Shown here one piece after another: positions 47,861 through 56,604 of a DNA stretch of 64,000 nucleotides. Under the pieces are notes generated by a model. That model saw nothing but the letters and a program-made list of their open reading frames with translations. It was not told the origin of the DNA and searched no databases. Each line of letters starts with the position of its first letter. Within the stretch, counting starts at the first letter, position 1. The translations under genes were made by a program, and so were the position numbers. The DNA comes from Desertimonas sp963786985 (lineage in GTDB: Bacteria; Actinomycetota; Acidimicrobiia; Acidimicrobiales; Ilumatobacteraceae), in assembly GCA_963786985.1 (NCBI GenBank), contig CAWBBL010000029.1, positions 1-64,000 on the forward strand, read 5' to 3'.

Positions 47861-48208
47861 TCATCGTTGCTGTCCCTCTCTGTCCGTCGATCGGCCGGGT
47901 GCTCCGCTGACGAGGATGCGGTGGACGCGACCGACCGTCGCCGCATCGAGTGGCTGCACCAGGTGTTCGTTGAGCTGATCGGCCAGGTCGCCACGATCGT
48001 CGCGCGAGGTCCACGCGGCGTACGCCTCGGTGGAATCCCAGGTGGCGGTCACCGTCACCGTGGAGCCATCGGCGCTCACGCTCAGGTCCGCCGACGAGCA
48101 CCCCGATTGGGCGACCGACTCGTCGAGGATGGCCAGGCGCTCGAACGCCGCGGCCAAGCGCTCGGCGTGGCCGGGCTTGACGCGCAGGTCGAGGAACGTG
48201 CGGATCAT
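47861..48208 (-). CDS. Antibiotic-biosynthesis-monooxygenase (ABM) fold protein
   Basis: 115 aa dimeric ferredoxin-like fold: MIRTFLDLRVKPGHAERLAAAF, VTVTATWDSTEAYAAWTSRDD and DLADQLNEHLV. Family members act as cofactor-free monooxygenases or have unknown roles. The start overlaps the stop of a 28-codon frame (TGATG). Confidence 0.7.
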   Translation of the reverse strand: MIRTFLDLRVKPGHAERLAAAFERLAILDESVAQSGCSSADLSVSADGSTVTVTATWDSTEAYAAWTSRDDRGDLADQLNEHLVQPLDAATVGRVHRILVSGAPGRSTDREGQQR

Positions 48209-48294
48209 CAGACGACGACTCCGACCTCGTCGATCCGCAGGTCGAACAGTCGAGCGTGCTCGAACGTCAGCTGATCGGACGGTCTCACGTTCAT
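48208..48294 (-). CDS. Possible 28-aa leader ORF before the ABM gene
   Basis: MNVRPSDQLTFEHARLFDLRIDEVGVVV by inspection runs into the ABM start as TGATG (given here in pieces: MNVRPSDQLTF, EHARLFDL, RIDEVGVVV). It may be a short coupled peptide or the end of a broken longer gene. The rest of 48295-48453 shows no gene. Confidence 0.25.
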   Translation of the reverse strand: MNVRPSDQLTFEHARLFDLRIDEVGVVV

Positions 48295-48453
48295 CGCCGA
48301 CCATCGCCGGCGGACAGAGCCACGGCCAGGACGATGATCAGGCCGGTTTCTCCCTCTGTCGGTCGCCGGCTGTTCAGCACGACGTCGAGCCACTTCCCCT
48401 GGCTGAAGTTATTGCAGGGATACCGAACACGCAAGCGGATCAAGGCGGTCGCG

Positions 48454-49224
48454 TCAGCACCCGCCGCGGCTGCCGGCCGGGCCGGGCCAGGAAGCCGGTA
48501 GCGGCGTCTCGGTCACGACGCGCGGGAACTCGACCATCGCCACTTCCGGCACCAACCAACGAGCGATCGCCTCCACCGTGGCCGTACCGTCCAAGGCGCA
48601 CAGGAGGTGGGTGGCGCCGACCGATGACCAGTCGCTCACGGTCTGCCGATCGATGTCGACGTCGCCGACCAGCGTCGCTCTCCCCGGAGAGACTGGAACA
48701 GCGGCGTCGACCGCTCCCGGGGCGTGGGCCACGACGGGCAGGCCGAGCGACGCACCGACAGGGCGCGCCGCGTCGCCGGCCATCCACAGTGGAACGTCCA
48801 GTTGGGCAGGTGCCGGGGTGACCATCACGGCATCGGGTGCGACATGCCCCGCGAGCCCGGCCGGCACCTGCCATCGCAAGCCTCGATGGCGGATCGGCCG
48901 CCCAGCCCACGACGCGCGCAACAGGGTGACGTCCTCCGTGGCCGCCTCGATGTCGAGCGAGCCGATCTCGCCGATCACGCCGATCCGCCCGTTGCTCAGG
49001 TTGTCGAGGACGACGATCTCCTCGGCGAGGGTCACCGGGTGTTCGTCGCCGAGATGGAGGCCGACGATCACGCGGACAGTACGGGTTGCCGCGACCACCG
49101 TCGCGGCGATGACCGATTCCGTGCCGGGCGTCGCGGCGACGTAGACGAACGGCAAGCCAACTGTCTCAGCTGCCACGGCGAGCTCGACCTCGCGGTCCGC
49201 CGGCAGCGTCACGCCGATGCGCAC
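48454..49224 (-). CDS. Luciferase-like (LLM) domain protein, short form
   Basis: 256 aa. VRIGVTLPADREVELAVAAETVGLPFVYVAATPG, TRTVRVIVGLHLGDEHPVTLAEEIVVLDNLSNGRIGVIGE. A degenerate LLM barrel, shorter than usual; cofactor-binding residues are not obvious, so it may be an auxiliary subunit of the LLM enzyme whose gene it overlaps by 16 bp. GTG start. Confidence 0.65.
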   Translation of the reverse strand: MRIGVTLPADREVELAVAAETVGLPFVYVAATPGTESVIAATVVAATRTVRVIVGLHLGDEHPVTLAEEIVVLDNLSNGRIGVIGEIGSLDIEAATEDVTLLRASWAGRPIRHRGLRWQVPAGLAGHVAPDAVMVTPAPAQLDVPLWMAGDAARPVGASLGLPVVAHAPGAVDAAVPVSPGRATLVGDVDIDRQTVSDWSSVGATHLLCALDGTATVEAIARWLVPEVAMVEFPRVVTETPLPASWPGPAGSRGGC

Positions 49225-50198
49225 GACGTGGCTCCATCGTCGGCGAGTACCGGGAACACGCCATCGGCGAAGTCGCGCATCACGGTGTGGATCGCCTCCT
49301 GCGGGGCACCCTCGACGGCGATCCGCAACACCACATCGTCGACCCCTGCGGCGGCGACCTCGCGGAGCCCGTCGAGGACCTCGGCGACGGAACCGATGAT
49401 CGTGGTCTCCACGGCGGTCTCGATGGCCGCCGCCGCGTTGCCGGCGAAGTCCATCGCGGCCCCGGCGTCGGACTTGGCGACGGCCCACCCAAGGCCCTGG
49501 TACAGCACGTAGCTGGCCCGCTGCCAATCGAGTACAGCGGCGCGCTCGGCCTCGTCGGTGGTGATCCACAGGTTGCGCAGTGCCGCGGCGCGGGGCTTGC
49601 TCCCGCCCCGACGTCCGCCCTCGATCCAGGCCGCCTCGTGAGCCGTCGTGAGGGCGCCGACAAGCGGCAGGGGAAGGGCCCCGGAGAGCACGATGCCGTG
49701 GCCCAGCCGGCCCGCTCGGGCAACGCCCTGCTCGGCCTGGGCGCCGATCCAGATGGTGTAGGCGTCGTCGGTGGCGCCGCCCTCGAGCTCATCGACGAGG
49801 TCGGTCAGCCGGCGTACTCGTTCACGCCGGGGAACCCCTTTGCCGTCGAACTCCACGTCGCGATAGCCCATCCCCAGCCCGAGATCGAGACGGCCACCGA
49901 AGCGCGACCCGAGCTCCCGGGCGGCGGCCGCAACGCGGGCTGGCCGCTGGTACGGGGCCAGCAGCATCCCCGTGCCGAGCCGCAGACGCGTGGTGACCGC
50001 CAATCCGGCCGCCGCGGCGGTGAGCAGTGCGGGGCAGTAGCCGTCGTAATAGAAGTGGTGCTCGGACAGCCACAGCGAGTGGTAGCCCAGGTCGTCGGCG
50101 AGACGGGCGTCATCGAGCAGCTCCCGGTAGGCGCGAACGTGACCACGGGGCGTCGACCACGTCGACTGCAGGCACCACAGTCCGACTCCAAAGCGCAT
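49209..50198 (-). CDS. LLM-class flavin/F420-dependent oxidoreductase
   Basis: 329 aa. MRFGVGLWCLQSTWS, LGYHSLWLSEHHFYYDGYCPALLTAAAAGLAVTTRLRLGTGMLLAPYQRP and GRLDLGLGMGYRDVEFDGKGVPR are characteristic of bacterial-luciferase-like monooxygenases/reductases. FMN or F420 cannot be decided; the neighbouring F420-type PPOX gene favours F420. Part of the M24-PPOX-LLM-LLM operon (3 bp after the PPOX stop). Confidence 0.8.
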   Translation of the reverse strand: MRFGVGLWCLQSTWSTPRGHVRAYRELLDDARLADDLGYHSLWLSEHHFYYDGYCPALLTAAAAGLAVTTRLRLGTGMLLAPYQRPARVAAAARELGSRFGGRLDLGLGMGYRDVEFDGKGVPRRERVRRLTDLVDELEGGATDDAYTIWIGAQAEQGVARAGRLGHGIVLSGALPLPLVGALTTAHEAAWIEGGRRGGSKPRAAALRNLWITTDEAERAAVLDWQRASYVLYQGLGWAVAKSDAGAAMDFAGNAAAAIETAVETTIIGSVAEVLDGLREVAAAGVDDVVLRIAVEGAPQEAIHTVMRDFADGVFPVLADDGATSCASA

Positions 50199-50201
50199 CG
50201 C

Positions 50202-50603
50202 CTAGCGCCCTTGGCCGCCGTGCTCCTCTACCCAGTCCGGTCGGATGCGCAGGATGACCCGCTCGCTCTCGATCGTGTCGCCGTCGTAGGGCCGCCCGAA
50301 GTAGCGCATCGCCAGCTTGTCGATGTGCTCTCGAGCCGCGGCGCCGCGCACGACCTCGGCGACCGTGCCGCGAACTTCGATGTAGTGATAGGGATCGTCC
50401 CTGTCCCAGATGCACACGGCCACCAGCGGCTGGCGTTCGACGTTCTTGAACTTCTGGCGGTGCACTTCGGTGTTGATCAGGACGTACTCGTCGTCGCAGT
50501 CGATCCACATCACCTGCACCGCCGGTGACCCGTCGGGACGCAACGTCGTCAGGGTGGCGAAGTGTCCACCCGTGGCGAGCGCTCGCAGGCGGTCACTCAC
50601 CAT
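50202..50603 (-). CDS. PPOX-class F420/FMN-dependent oxidoreductase
   Basis: 133 aa split-barrel flavoprotein: HFATLTTLRPDGSPAVQVMWID, HRQKFKNVERQPLVAVCIWDRDDPYHYIEVRGTV, AMRYFGRPYDGD and RVILRIRPDWV. Typical of actinobacterial PPOX proteins that use F420H2 or bind FMN/heme. GTG-like start region overlaps the end of the M24 gene by 11 bp, so translation is coupled. Confidence 0.8.
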   Translation of the reverse strand: MVSDRLRALATGGHFATLTTLRPDGSPAVQVMWIDCDDEYVLINTEVHRQKFKNVERQPLVAVCIWDRDDPYHYIEVRGTVAEVVRGAAAREHIDKLAMRYFGRPYDGDTIESERVILRIRPDWVEEHGGQGR

Positions 50604-51807
50604 GGTTGCACCACGAGCCGCTCGATGACGCGGCGGTGTCGCCGCGACCGAGCGAGGGAGAACCGTCGACGGCGACCAGTTCCTCGGAGTAGTCGTTGAG
50701 CTTGACCCCGCCGTCCTCCGTGACGAGCACGATGTCCTCGATGCGTACGCCGACCCGGCCGGGCCAGAAGATCGAGGGCTCGATGGTGAACGTCATCCCG
50801 GCCTCGAGCGGCGTCTCGTCCTCTTCGCTGATGAATGGATACTCGTGGACGTCGAGGCCGATGCAGTGCCCGGTGCGGTGGCGGAACCATGCGCCGTAGC
50901 CGGCATCGACGATCACCTGGCGGCACGCCGCATCGACCTCGCAGGCCAACGCACCTGGCTTGACCGCCGCGAGGCCTGCGGCTTGGGCGGAGATCACCGC
51001 GTCGTAGACCCGGTCGAACTCGTCGTTCGTGTCACCGATTGCCACGGTCCGGCCGAAGTCCGAGCAATACCCGTCGATCACCGCCCCGAAATCGAATGAC
51101 ACGCCGTTGCCGCGCTGCATCTGCGCGCTGGTCTCCCGATCGGACGCATCGCGTGCCGTCGAGGGGCCCATCGCCCACACGGCGGTGTCGAACGAGACGC
51201 CACGCGAGCCATCGCGGTGGAGCAGGCTGTCGAGCTCCTCGACGAGTTCCCGCTCGACGGCACCGTCGGCGATGTCGGAGGTGACGACCCCCATCGCCGA
51301 GTCGGCGATGCGGCAGGCGGCGGTCATCCGCTCGATCTCGGCTGGCGACTTGATCCGGCGCATCGGGTTCGTCAACGAGACACCACTGACGATGTTCGCG
51401 TCGCTCGCCCGGCCGAGGGCGAGGACCGTCTCCGCCCACGTACGCGGCTCGACGGCGATCGTGCCGAGGGGACCGAAGCCGCCCACGAGGTCGCCGAACA
51501 TCGCCGCTCCGTCGTCGGTCTCGTTGACGACGACGAACTCGCCGGGCACCCCGGTGGGCATGTCGAACTCGGCGACCATCCGGGGGAGCACGAAGACCGG
51601 ATCGTGGCCGGGACGGAAGAAGGCACCGCAGACCCACCCATGGGTGTAGGAGATGTTGCCGAACGTCGGAAAGCGGCGTCGCGCTCCTGTGAGGTACTCG
51701 AGATCGCCCGACGGAGGACAGAACAACACGTCGACGTCCTGTTGCCGCATGCGCTCGTCGAGGGTCGCTCGGCGCTCGGCGTAGACGGTCGGTTCGAAGG
51801 CGGCCAT
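50593..51807 (-). CDS. M24 family metallopeptidase (Xaa-Pro dipeptidase/creatinase-like)
   Basis: 404 aa. N-terminal creatinase-like domain (MRQQDVDVLFCPPSGDLEYLTGARR) and a pita-bread domain with all five metal ligands: Asp239, Asp250 (SFDFG...CSDFGRT), His314 (GHCIGLDVHE; Cys replaces the usual Gly), Glu343 (TIEPS) and Glu357 (VRIEDIV). Probably cleaves Xaa-Pro or a related C-N bond; non-peptidase members exist. AGGAGGGACC precedes the ATG at 51807. First gene of its operon, divergent from an LLM gene across a palindromic operator. Confidence 0.85.
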   Translation of the reverse strand: MAAFEPTVYAERRATLDERMRQQDVDVLFCPPSGDLEYLTGARRRFPTFGNISYTHGWVCGAFFRPGHDPVFVLPRMVAEFDMPTGVPGEFVVVNETDDGAAMFGDLVGGFGPLGTIAVEPRTWAETVLALGRASDANIVSGVSLTNPMRRIKSPAEIERMTAACRIADSAMGVVTSDIADGAVERELVEELDSLLHRDGSRGVSFDTAVWAMGPSTARDASDRETSAQMQRGNGVSFDFGAVIDGYCSDFGRTVAIGDTNDEFDRVYDAVISAQAAGLAAVKPGALACEVDAACRQVIVDAGYGAWFRHRTGHCIGLDVHEYPFISEEDETPLEAGMTFTIEPSIFWPGRVGVRIEDIVLVTEDGGVKLNDYSEELVAVDGSPSLGRGDTAASSSGSWCNHGE

Positions 51808-51864
51808 GGTCCCTCCTGGTGAGCGACGGCGCGGACGGCGTGGACGCCGCCGGCCAACCGTAAA

Positions 51865-51882
51865 CGAACGGTCGCTCGTTCG
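51865..51882. promoter_or_regulatory. Palindromic operator in the M24/LLM divergent promoter
   Basis: CGAACG-N6-CGTTCG, a perfect inverted repeat containing GAAC-N8-GTTC. The same spacing and nearly the same core (TCGCTCGTTC) occur at 63563. Overlaps the expected -35 region of the LLM gene. TetR-type operator, candidate site of the regulator at 61433. Confidence 0.6.
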
Positions 51883-51898
51883 CAAGCAGACCGGGGGC

Positions 51899-51904
51899 TA
51901 CATT
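51899..51904 (+). promoter_or_regulatory. -10 box, leaderless promoter of LLM gene
   Basis: TACATT ends 7 nt before the GTG at 51912. This argues against the TTG at 51903, which overlaps the box. Confidence 0.5.
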
Positions 51905-51911
51905 GACGGTC

Positions 51912-52991
51912 GTGTTGGAGCTTGGTTTGGGCATCTTCTCGGGCGAGTGGCACCCCGGAACCGGGCTCGACCACGGCGCGACGCTGCGCGAATCGATCGA
52001 CCAGGTCGTCTTCGCCGAGCAGGTCGGGCTGGACAGCGTGTGGGTGAGTGAGCACCATTTCCACGAGGCCGGGTTCGTCGGATCGGTGGCTCCCTACGCG
52101 GCGGCGATGGTCCAGGCGACGACGCGCATCACGATCGGACTCGGCCTCGCTCTGGCGCCGTTGCACGATCCGATCCGGATGGCCGAGGACGGGGCGTTCC
52201 TCGATGTGCTGTCCGGCGGTCGATGCGTGGTCGGCCTCGGACTCGGCTATCGGGACATCGAGTTCGAAGGCTTCGGCGGTCATCGCCGCCAACGCGTCGG
52301 GCGTACCGAGGAGCTGATCGAGATCTGTCGCCAGGCGTGGACTGGTCAGCCGGTCGAGTTCGACGGTCGCTACTTCCAGCGTCACGGCCTCGTCGTCAGC
52401 CCGCGGCCGTTCAGTCCTGGAGGCCCGCCGATCATGCTCGGTGGCCACCACCCCAACGCCATCGAGCGGGCCGCGGCACTGGGCGATCGGTACTGCATGG
52501 ACGCCGGCACCGACTCGGAGTCCTACGAGCAGGGGACCGGGCAGAACCGCGGTCTGCTCGACCGCGTCGAGTCGGCGTTCGGTCGCTACCGCGAGAGCCT
52601 CGCCCGGCACGGCAAGCCGGCCGACAGTCCACCGTTCTCGCTCAACGTCGGCGGCTTCCTGCACCCCGACGGCCGCGACGCGGCGTGGGCGGCGCTCGCC
52701 GACGGCTACCTGCTCACCCGCCGGGTCTACGGCGACTGGTACGGGCTCGACCCGGCGGAGTACGCGACGTGGTACCCGGACCGGCTCACGCCCGACCAGG
52801 TCGCTCAGCGCCAGTCGGAGATCCTGCTCGGCACGCCCGACGACATCGTTCCGGTCCTCCAGCGGGTCGCCGACCTCGTCGGCGACAACCTGCACGTGAT
52901 GTTCCGCTCGAAGTACCCGCTCGTCGACGACGCCACGACCCGCCAGTCGATCGAGCTGCTCGCCGAGGTCCGCCGCCGCCTCATCCCCTGA
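51912..52991 (+). CDS. LLM-class flavin/F420-dependent oxidoreductase
   Basis: 359 aa. LELGLGIFSGEWHPG, LDSVWVSEHHFHEAGFVGSVAPYAAAMVQATTRITIGLGLALAPLHDPIRMAEDGAFLDVLSGGRCVVGLGLGYRDIEFEGFG and GGPPIMLGGHHPNAIERAAALGDRY mark the family; read in parts, it follows the alkanal-monooxygenase alpha pattern. GTG start chosen from the -10 spacing. Substrate unknown; shares its control region with the M24 operon. Confidence 0.85.
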   Translation: MLELGLGIFSGEWHPGTGLDHGATLRESIDQVVFAEQVGLDSVWVSEHHFHEAGFVGSVAPYAAAMVQATTRITIGLGLALAPLHDPIRMAEDGAFLDVLSGGRCVVGLGLGYRDIEFEGFGGHRRQRVGRTEELIEICRQAWTGQPVEFDGRYFQRHGLVVSPRPFSPGGPPIMLGGHHPNAIERAAALGDRYCMDAGTDSESYEQGTGQNRGLLDRVESAFGRYRESLARHGKPADSPPFSLNVGGFLHPDGRDAAWAALADGYLLTRRVYGDWYGLDPAEYATWYPDRLTPDQVAQRQSEILLGTPDDIVPVLQRVADLVGDNLHVMFRSKYPLVDDATTRQSIELLAEVRRRLIP

Positions 52992-52997
52992 CCCCCC

Positions 52998-53079
52998 ACC
53001 ATCTGGGGAAGATCCGTGTCAATTCGAGGTCTGGGGAAGATCTGTTCCAGGCCCTGACTCAGATCTTCCCCAGATGTCG
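52998..53079. repeat. Dispersed palindromic repeat A, copy 2
   Basis: Two TCTGGGGAAGATC words and one GATCTTCCCCAGATG with core GGCCCTGACTC; matches copy 1 in reverse orientation almost base for base. Fills the gap between convergent LLM genes and could form a strong bidirectional stem. Confidence 0.85.
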
Positions 53080-53081
53080 GA

Positions 53082-53939
53082 TCAGGGGGAGATCGCGGCG
53101 GCGGCGGTGAGGAGGAGGGCGGCTTGGGCGGCGACGTCGCCGTCCCAGTCGACGTCGACGACCACGTCGGTGATCCCGGCGGCGGCCAGGCTCGGGAGTG
53201 CCGCGGCGACGGTCCCTCCGAGCTTGGCCGAGCCGACGATCCGCAACACTCGGCGCGCGACACCATCGAGCTGGCTGCCGGCGGTCTCGATCGCGGCAAC
53301 GTCGATGCCGTCCGCCGGCTGGATGCCGAGCCAGCCGTCGCCGCGCTGGCGTGCTCGGCGCAGCGCCGGCTTCGTCGTCCCACCAACGAGGATCGGGATC
53401 GGGCGGGCCGGCGTCGGTTGGCACACGACGTCCGCCGGCAGGTGGTAGTGATCGCTATCAAAGCGTTCCGGACGGCCGGTCCAGCACGAGCGCAGGACGT
53501 CGATCCAGTCGTCGGTGCGGCTCCCCCGTGAGTCGAACGGCGTGGCCAGGGCGGCGAACTCCTCGGCCAGCCACCCCGCCCCGACACCGAGGACGACGCG
53601 GCCGCCGGCGAGCCGGTCCAGGCTGGCGACCTGCTTGGCGAGGACGACGGGCTGGCGTTGGGGGAGCACGAGCACCGCCGTGCCCAGCTCGGCGCGCTCG
53701 GTGACCGCAGCGGCGATCGACAGGGCGACGATTGCGTCGAACCACGGTTCATCGGTGGCCCACGTCGCCACACCGTCCGTGGCGTACGGGTATCGCGAAC
53801 TCACCGTGGCCGGCATCACGACGTGGTCGCTGACCCACAACGATGCGAAGCCGTTCGCTTCCAGCTCACCGGCCATCCGGGCGATGCCCAGCTCGACCGG
53901 CAGCGCTCCGGAGTTGGGCAGCTTGGCACCGACACGCAT
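53082..53939 (-). CDS. LLM-class F420-dependent oxidoreductase (TIGR03619-like)
   Basis: 285 aa. RVGAKLPNSGALPVE, FASLWVSDHVVMPA, TERAELGTAVLVLPQRQPVVLAKQVASLDRLAGGRVVLGVGAGWLAEEF and PIPILVGGTTKPALRRARQRGDGW, listed piecewise, fit the F420-type LLM subgroup. The ATG overlaps the DUF885 stop (TGATG). Third full-length LLM enzyme of the cluster. Confidence 0.85.
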   Translation of the reverse strand: MRVGAKLPNSGALPVELGIARMAGELEANGFASLWVSDHVVMPATVSSRYPYATDGVATWATDEPWFDAIVALSIAAAVTERAELGTAVLVLPQRQPVVLAKQVASLDRLAGGRVVLGVGAGWLAEEFAALATPFDSRGSRTDDWIDVLRSCWTGRPERFDSDHYHLPADVVCQPTPARPIPILVGGTTKPALRRARQRGDGWLGIQPADGIDVAAIETAGSQLDGVARRVLRIVGSAKLGGTVAAALPSLAAAGITDVVVDVDWDGDVAAQAALLLTAAAAISP

Positions 53940-55615
53940 CAGCGCGCCCAGGCCGGTGTCGGCGTCGGCGCCCCGGTCGCCGGATCGGCATCGACAGCGT
54001 CGAGGACGGAGCGATCATCGAGCAGTTGCCAGCGCAGCAGGGAGAACGGCACGTTGCCGTCGAGCCAGATCGCATCGTGGATCCGGCGCAGCGAGAACTC
54101 GCCGCCATCGCGCTCGGCTGCCGCGGCAACGAGACTCATCAGCTGCAGCTTGCCCGTCTGGTACGACAGGGCCAGGCCAGGATTGCCGGCGTAGAAGCAC
54201 GACTCCTCGAACGCCGTCTGGCGGTCCATCGGCACCCGGCGGACGAAGAACTCGACGGCGTCGTCGAGGCTCATCTTCCCGGTCGCCAGGTGCACGTCGG
54301 CTTCGACGCGCAACGCGCGCAGCCGAGCGAAGTTCCAGATCACCGCCCGGGTGTGCGGCGTGTCGTCGAACAGCCCGGCCTGCAGGAGGTACTCCTCGTT
54401 GTAGAAGGCGATCCCCTCGTTCGGTCCGGAGTCGTAGTAGCGCCGTCGCAGCGGGTTGGGATGGGCGTTGCTCAACGACAGCTGCTGATAGTGCGCCCCC
54501 TCGTGGACGATCCCGGCACGTGGGTCGCGGGCGTTGGCGGCGTAGAAGTAGGGCAGCTCGGCGCTCGGCGGCAGGACGTAGGAAACGCCATCGGAGTCGA
54601 GGCGGAACTCGTCGGTGAGGTCGTCGAGGACACCGAGGAATCGCAGTGGGGCCAGATAGGCGGGCACCTCCGCAGTGAGGTAGTGGCGCAGGCTGGCGGG
54701 CTGGCTGAGCAAGCCCTCACGTTCGTAGAACGTGCGCACCTCCTCCTCGGCCGTGGCCTCGCTGGCGACCTGGGCGGCCGCCGAGCCTGGCAGCGGTGGC
54801 ACCGGCACGGCGGCCGCCCGATGCTTGGCGACGGCCTCCCAGACAACGGCCCGCTCCCACTCCTGTCGGGCGCGCCACACCAGCTCGTCGGCGGTCTCCG
54901 CCATCAACGCCACGTTGCGCAGGAACCACGTGAAGGTGTCGGCGCCGACACCGACCACGTCGCTGAGTCCACCGAGGTCGGCCAGGTGGGTGCGATAGCG
55001 GTCGAGGGCGGCGACCGCCGGGTCGACCGCGCCAGCGAGCGGTTCCCGGTAGGCCGACGGGACCTGGTCGGTGAGCGCCGCCACCGATTCTCTGACCCGG
55101 TCCCCCGATCCGTCGAGCAGCTCGATGGCAGCCGCGGTCAGCGGCCCGGCCGGCTGATCCAGGACGGCGAGGGCGGTGTCCACCGCCGCCGGCACGTTGC
55201 CGATCGCGGTGACGATCGATGCGGCCCGCTCGTCGCTGAACGGCGGCAGCGGGAGGAGCAGGTCGAAGTACGGACCGAGCGCCTGATGGACGTGGAACAC
55301 CGGATCGCGGCGCCAGCTCTGCAGCACATCCAGCTCCCACGTGACTCGGCTGAGCACCGATCCGATCAATCGGTGATCGACCTGGACGGCGACGTCACGG
55401 TCGCCGACGTCAATCGACCGCCAACGGGCGGCGAGCTCGTCGCGTGTTCGACGGGCCCGGGCGACGGCATCGGTGGAGAAGTCGGGGAGCCAGCCGGCGG
55501 GCCGCGGCAGCCGGGGGATGTCGTCGCCCATCGAGGGCTGTTGCCGAGCCCGCCACTCCCACACCGCCGTGCCGAGATCGGCCACCTCGTCGCGCTGCGT
55601 CGTCGCTTCGGTCAT
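53939..55615 (-). CDS. DUF885 family, metallopeptidase-like protein
   Basis: 558 aa, mostly helical. C-terminal half carries IVHEGAHYQQL (HExxH-like zinc motif) and, 36 residues on, NEGIAFYNEEYLLQAG with a candidate third ligand Glu. DUF885 proteins resemble thermolysin-clan/M32-like helical peptidases. No signal peptide, so cytoplasmic. It lies between the peptide importer (ATGA overlap with the ATPase gene stop) and an LLM gene, consistent with breakdown of imported peptides. Confidence 0.8.
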   Translation of the reverse strand: MTEATTQRDEVADLGTAVWEWRARQQPSMGDDIPRLPRPAGWLPDFSTDAVARARRTRDELAARWRSIDVGDRDVAVQVDHRLIGSVLSRVTWELDVLQSWRRDPVFHVHQALGPYFDLLLPLPPFSDERAASIVTAIGNVPAAVDTALAVLDQPAGPLTAAAIELLDGSGDRVRESVAALTDQVPSAYREPLAGAVDPAVAALDRYRTHLADLGGLSDVVGVGADTFTWFLRNVALMAETADELVWRARQEWERAVVWEAVAKHRAAAVPVPPLPGSAAAQVASEATAEEEVRTFYEREGLLSQPASLRHYLTAEVPAYLAPLRFLGVLDDLTDEFRLDSDGVSYVLPPSAELPYFYAANARDPRAGIVHEGAHYQQLSLSNAHPNPLRRRYYDSGPNEGIAFYNEEYLLQAGLFDDTPHTRAVIWNFARLRALRVEADVHLATGKMSLDDAVEFFVRRVPMDRQTAFEESCFYAGNPGLALSYQTGKLQLMSLVAAAAERDGGEFSLRRIHDAIWLDGNVPFSLLRWQLLDDRSVLDAVDADPATGAPTPTPAWAR

Positions 55616-56604
55616 CGTTCCTCCTCGTCATCATCAACATCGACGGACCGCGCCGTCAGGGCCACGCGTGTCGTGGCGACCCAACACGCCGTGTCGTGTG
55701 CTGTGCCGATCGACTCCAGCTGTGGGCTCTCGGTGAAACACCGTTCGATGCGCTCGGGACAGCGGGGGTGGAAGCGGCAGCCGTCCGGGGGTCGCGACGG
55801 ATCGGGCACCTCACCCTCGAGGGGGACCGGCAGCGTTCGCGAGCCGTCGTGACGGGGCACGGCGGCGATCAGCGCCTTGGTGTACGGGTGCGCCGGTCGT
55901 GCCCACACCGACTCGGTGAGGCCCTGCTCGACGATCCGCCCGAGGTACATCACCGCCACCGTGTCGCTGATGTGGTGGACGATGCCGAGGTCGTGGGAGA
56001 TGAACAACAATCCTGCGTCGCGCTGGCGGGCGAGACGCACGAGCAGGTTGGCGACCTGGGCCTGGGTCGAGGCGTCGAGGGCCGACACCGCCTCGTCGGC
56101 GATGATGATCTCCGGATCAGTCGCCAGCGCCCGGGCGATGGCGATTCGTTGGCGCTGGCCACCGGAGAACTCGAACGGATAGCGGTCGGCAATCGACCCG
56201 TTGAGGCCGACCTGTTCGAGCAGTGAGGCCACGCGGCGCTGGCGTTCTCGGTCGTCGCCCACTTGGGCGCGCAAGCCATCGGCGATCTGCCGGCCAACCT
56301 TGCGGCGCGGGTTCAGCGACGCGTACGGGTCCTGGAAGACCATTTGGATTCGCCGCAGGCGTTGCGGTCGCGCCCCATTGCCGAGCGCCGTGACGTCCAT
56401 CCCGTGGAACAAGACCGTGCCGGAGGTGCGCGGCACGAGTCCGATCGCCGCTCTGGCGAGCGTCGACTTCCCGCACCCCGACTCGCCGACCAGACCGACG
56501 ACCTGGCCGGCCGGCACGTCGAGGTCGACATCGACGACGGCGCGCACCGGCGGAAGCCGCGGACGGGGGTAGTCGACCGTGAGTTGCCGGATCTCCAGCG
56601 TCAT
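55612..56604 (-). CDS. Peptide ABC importer ATPase (DppF/OppF type)
   Basis: 330 aa. Walker A GESGCGKST, VFQDPYASLNPRRKVGRQI, signature FSGGQRQRI, Walker B IIIADEAVSALD and LFISHDLGIVHHISD. The C-terminal oligopeptide-transporter domain has RFHPRCPERIERC with Cys ligands of the family's Fe-S/zinc site. ATGA overlaps with both neighbours in the operon dppA-B-C-D-F-DUF885. Confidence 0.93.
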   Translation of the reverse strand: MTLEIRQLTVDYPRPRLPPVRAVVDVDLDVPAGQVVGLVGESGCGKSTLARAAIGLVPRTSGTVLFHGMDVTALGNGARPQRLRRIQMVFQDPYASLNPRRKVGRQIADGLRAQVGDDRERQRRVASLLEQVGLNGSIADRYPFEFSGGQRQRIAIARALATDPEIIIADEAVSALDASTQAQVANLLVRLARQRDAGLLFISHDLGIVHHISDTVAVMYLGRIVEQGLTESVWARPAHPYTKALIAAVPRHDGSRTLPVPLEGEVPDPSRPPDGCRFHPRCPERIERCFTESPQLESIGTAHDTACWVATTRVALTARSVDVDDDEEER

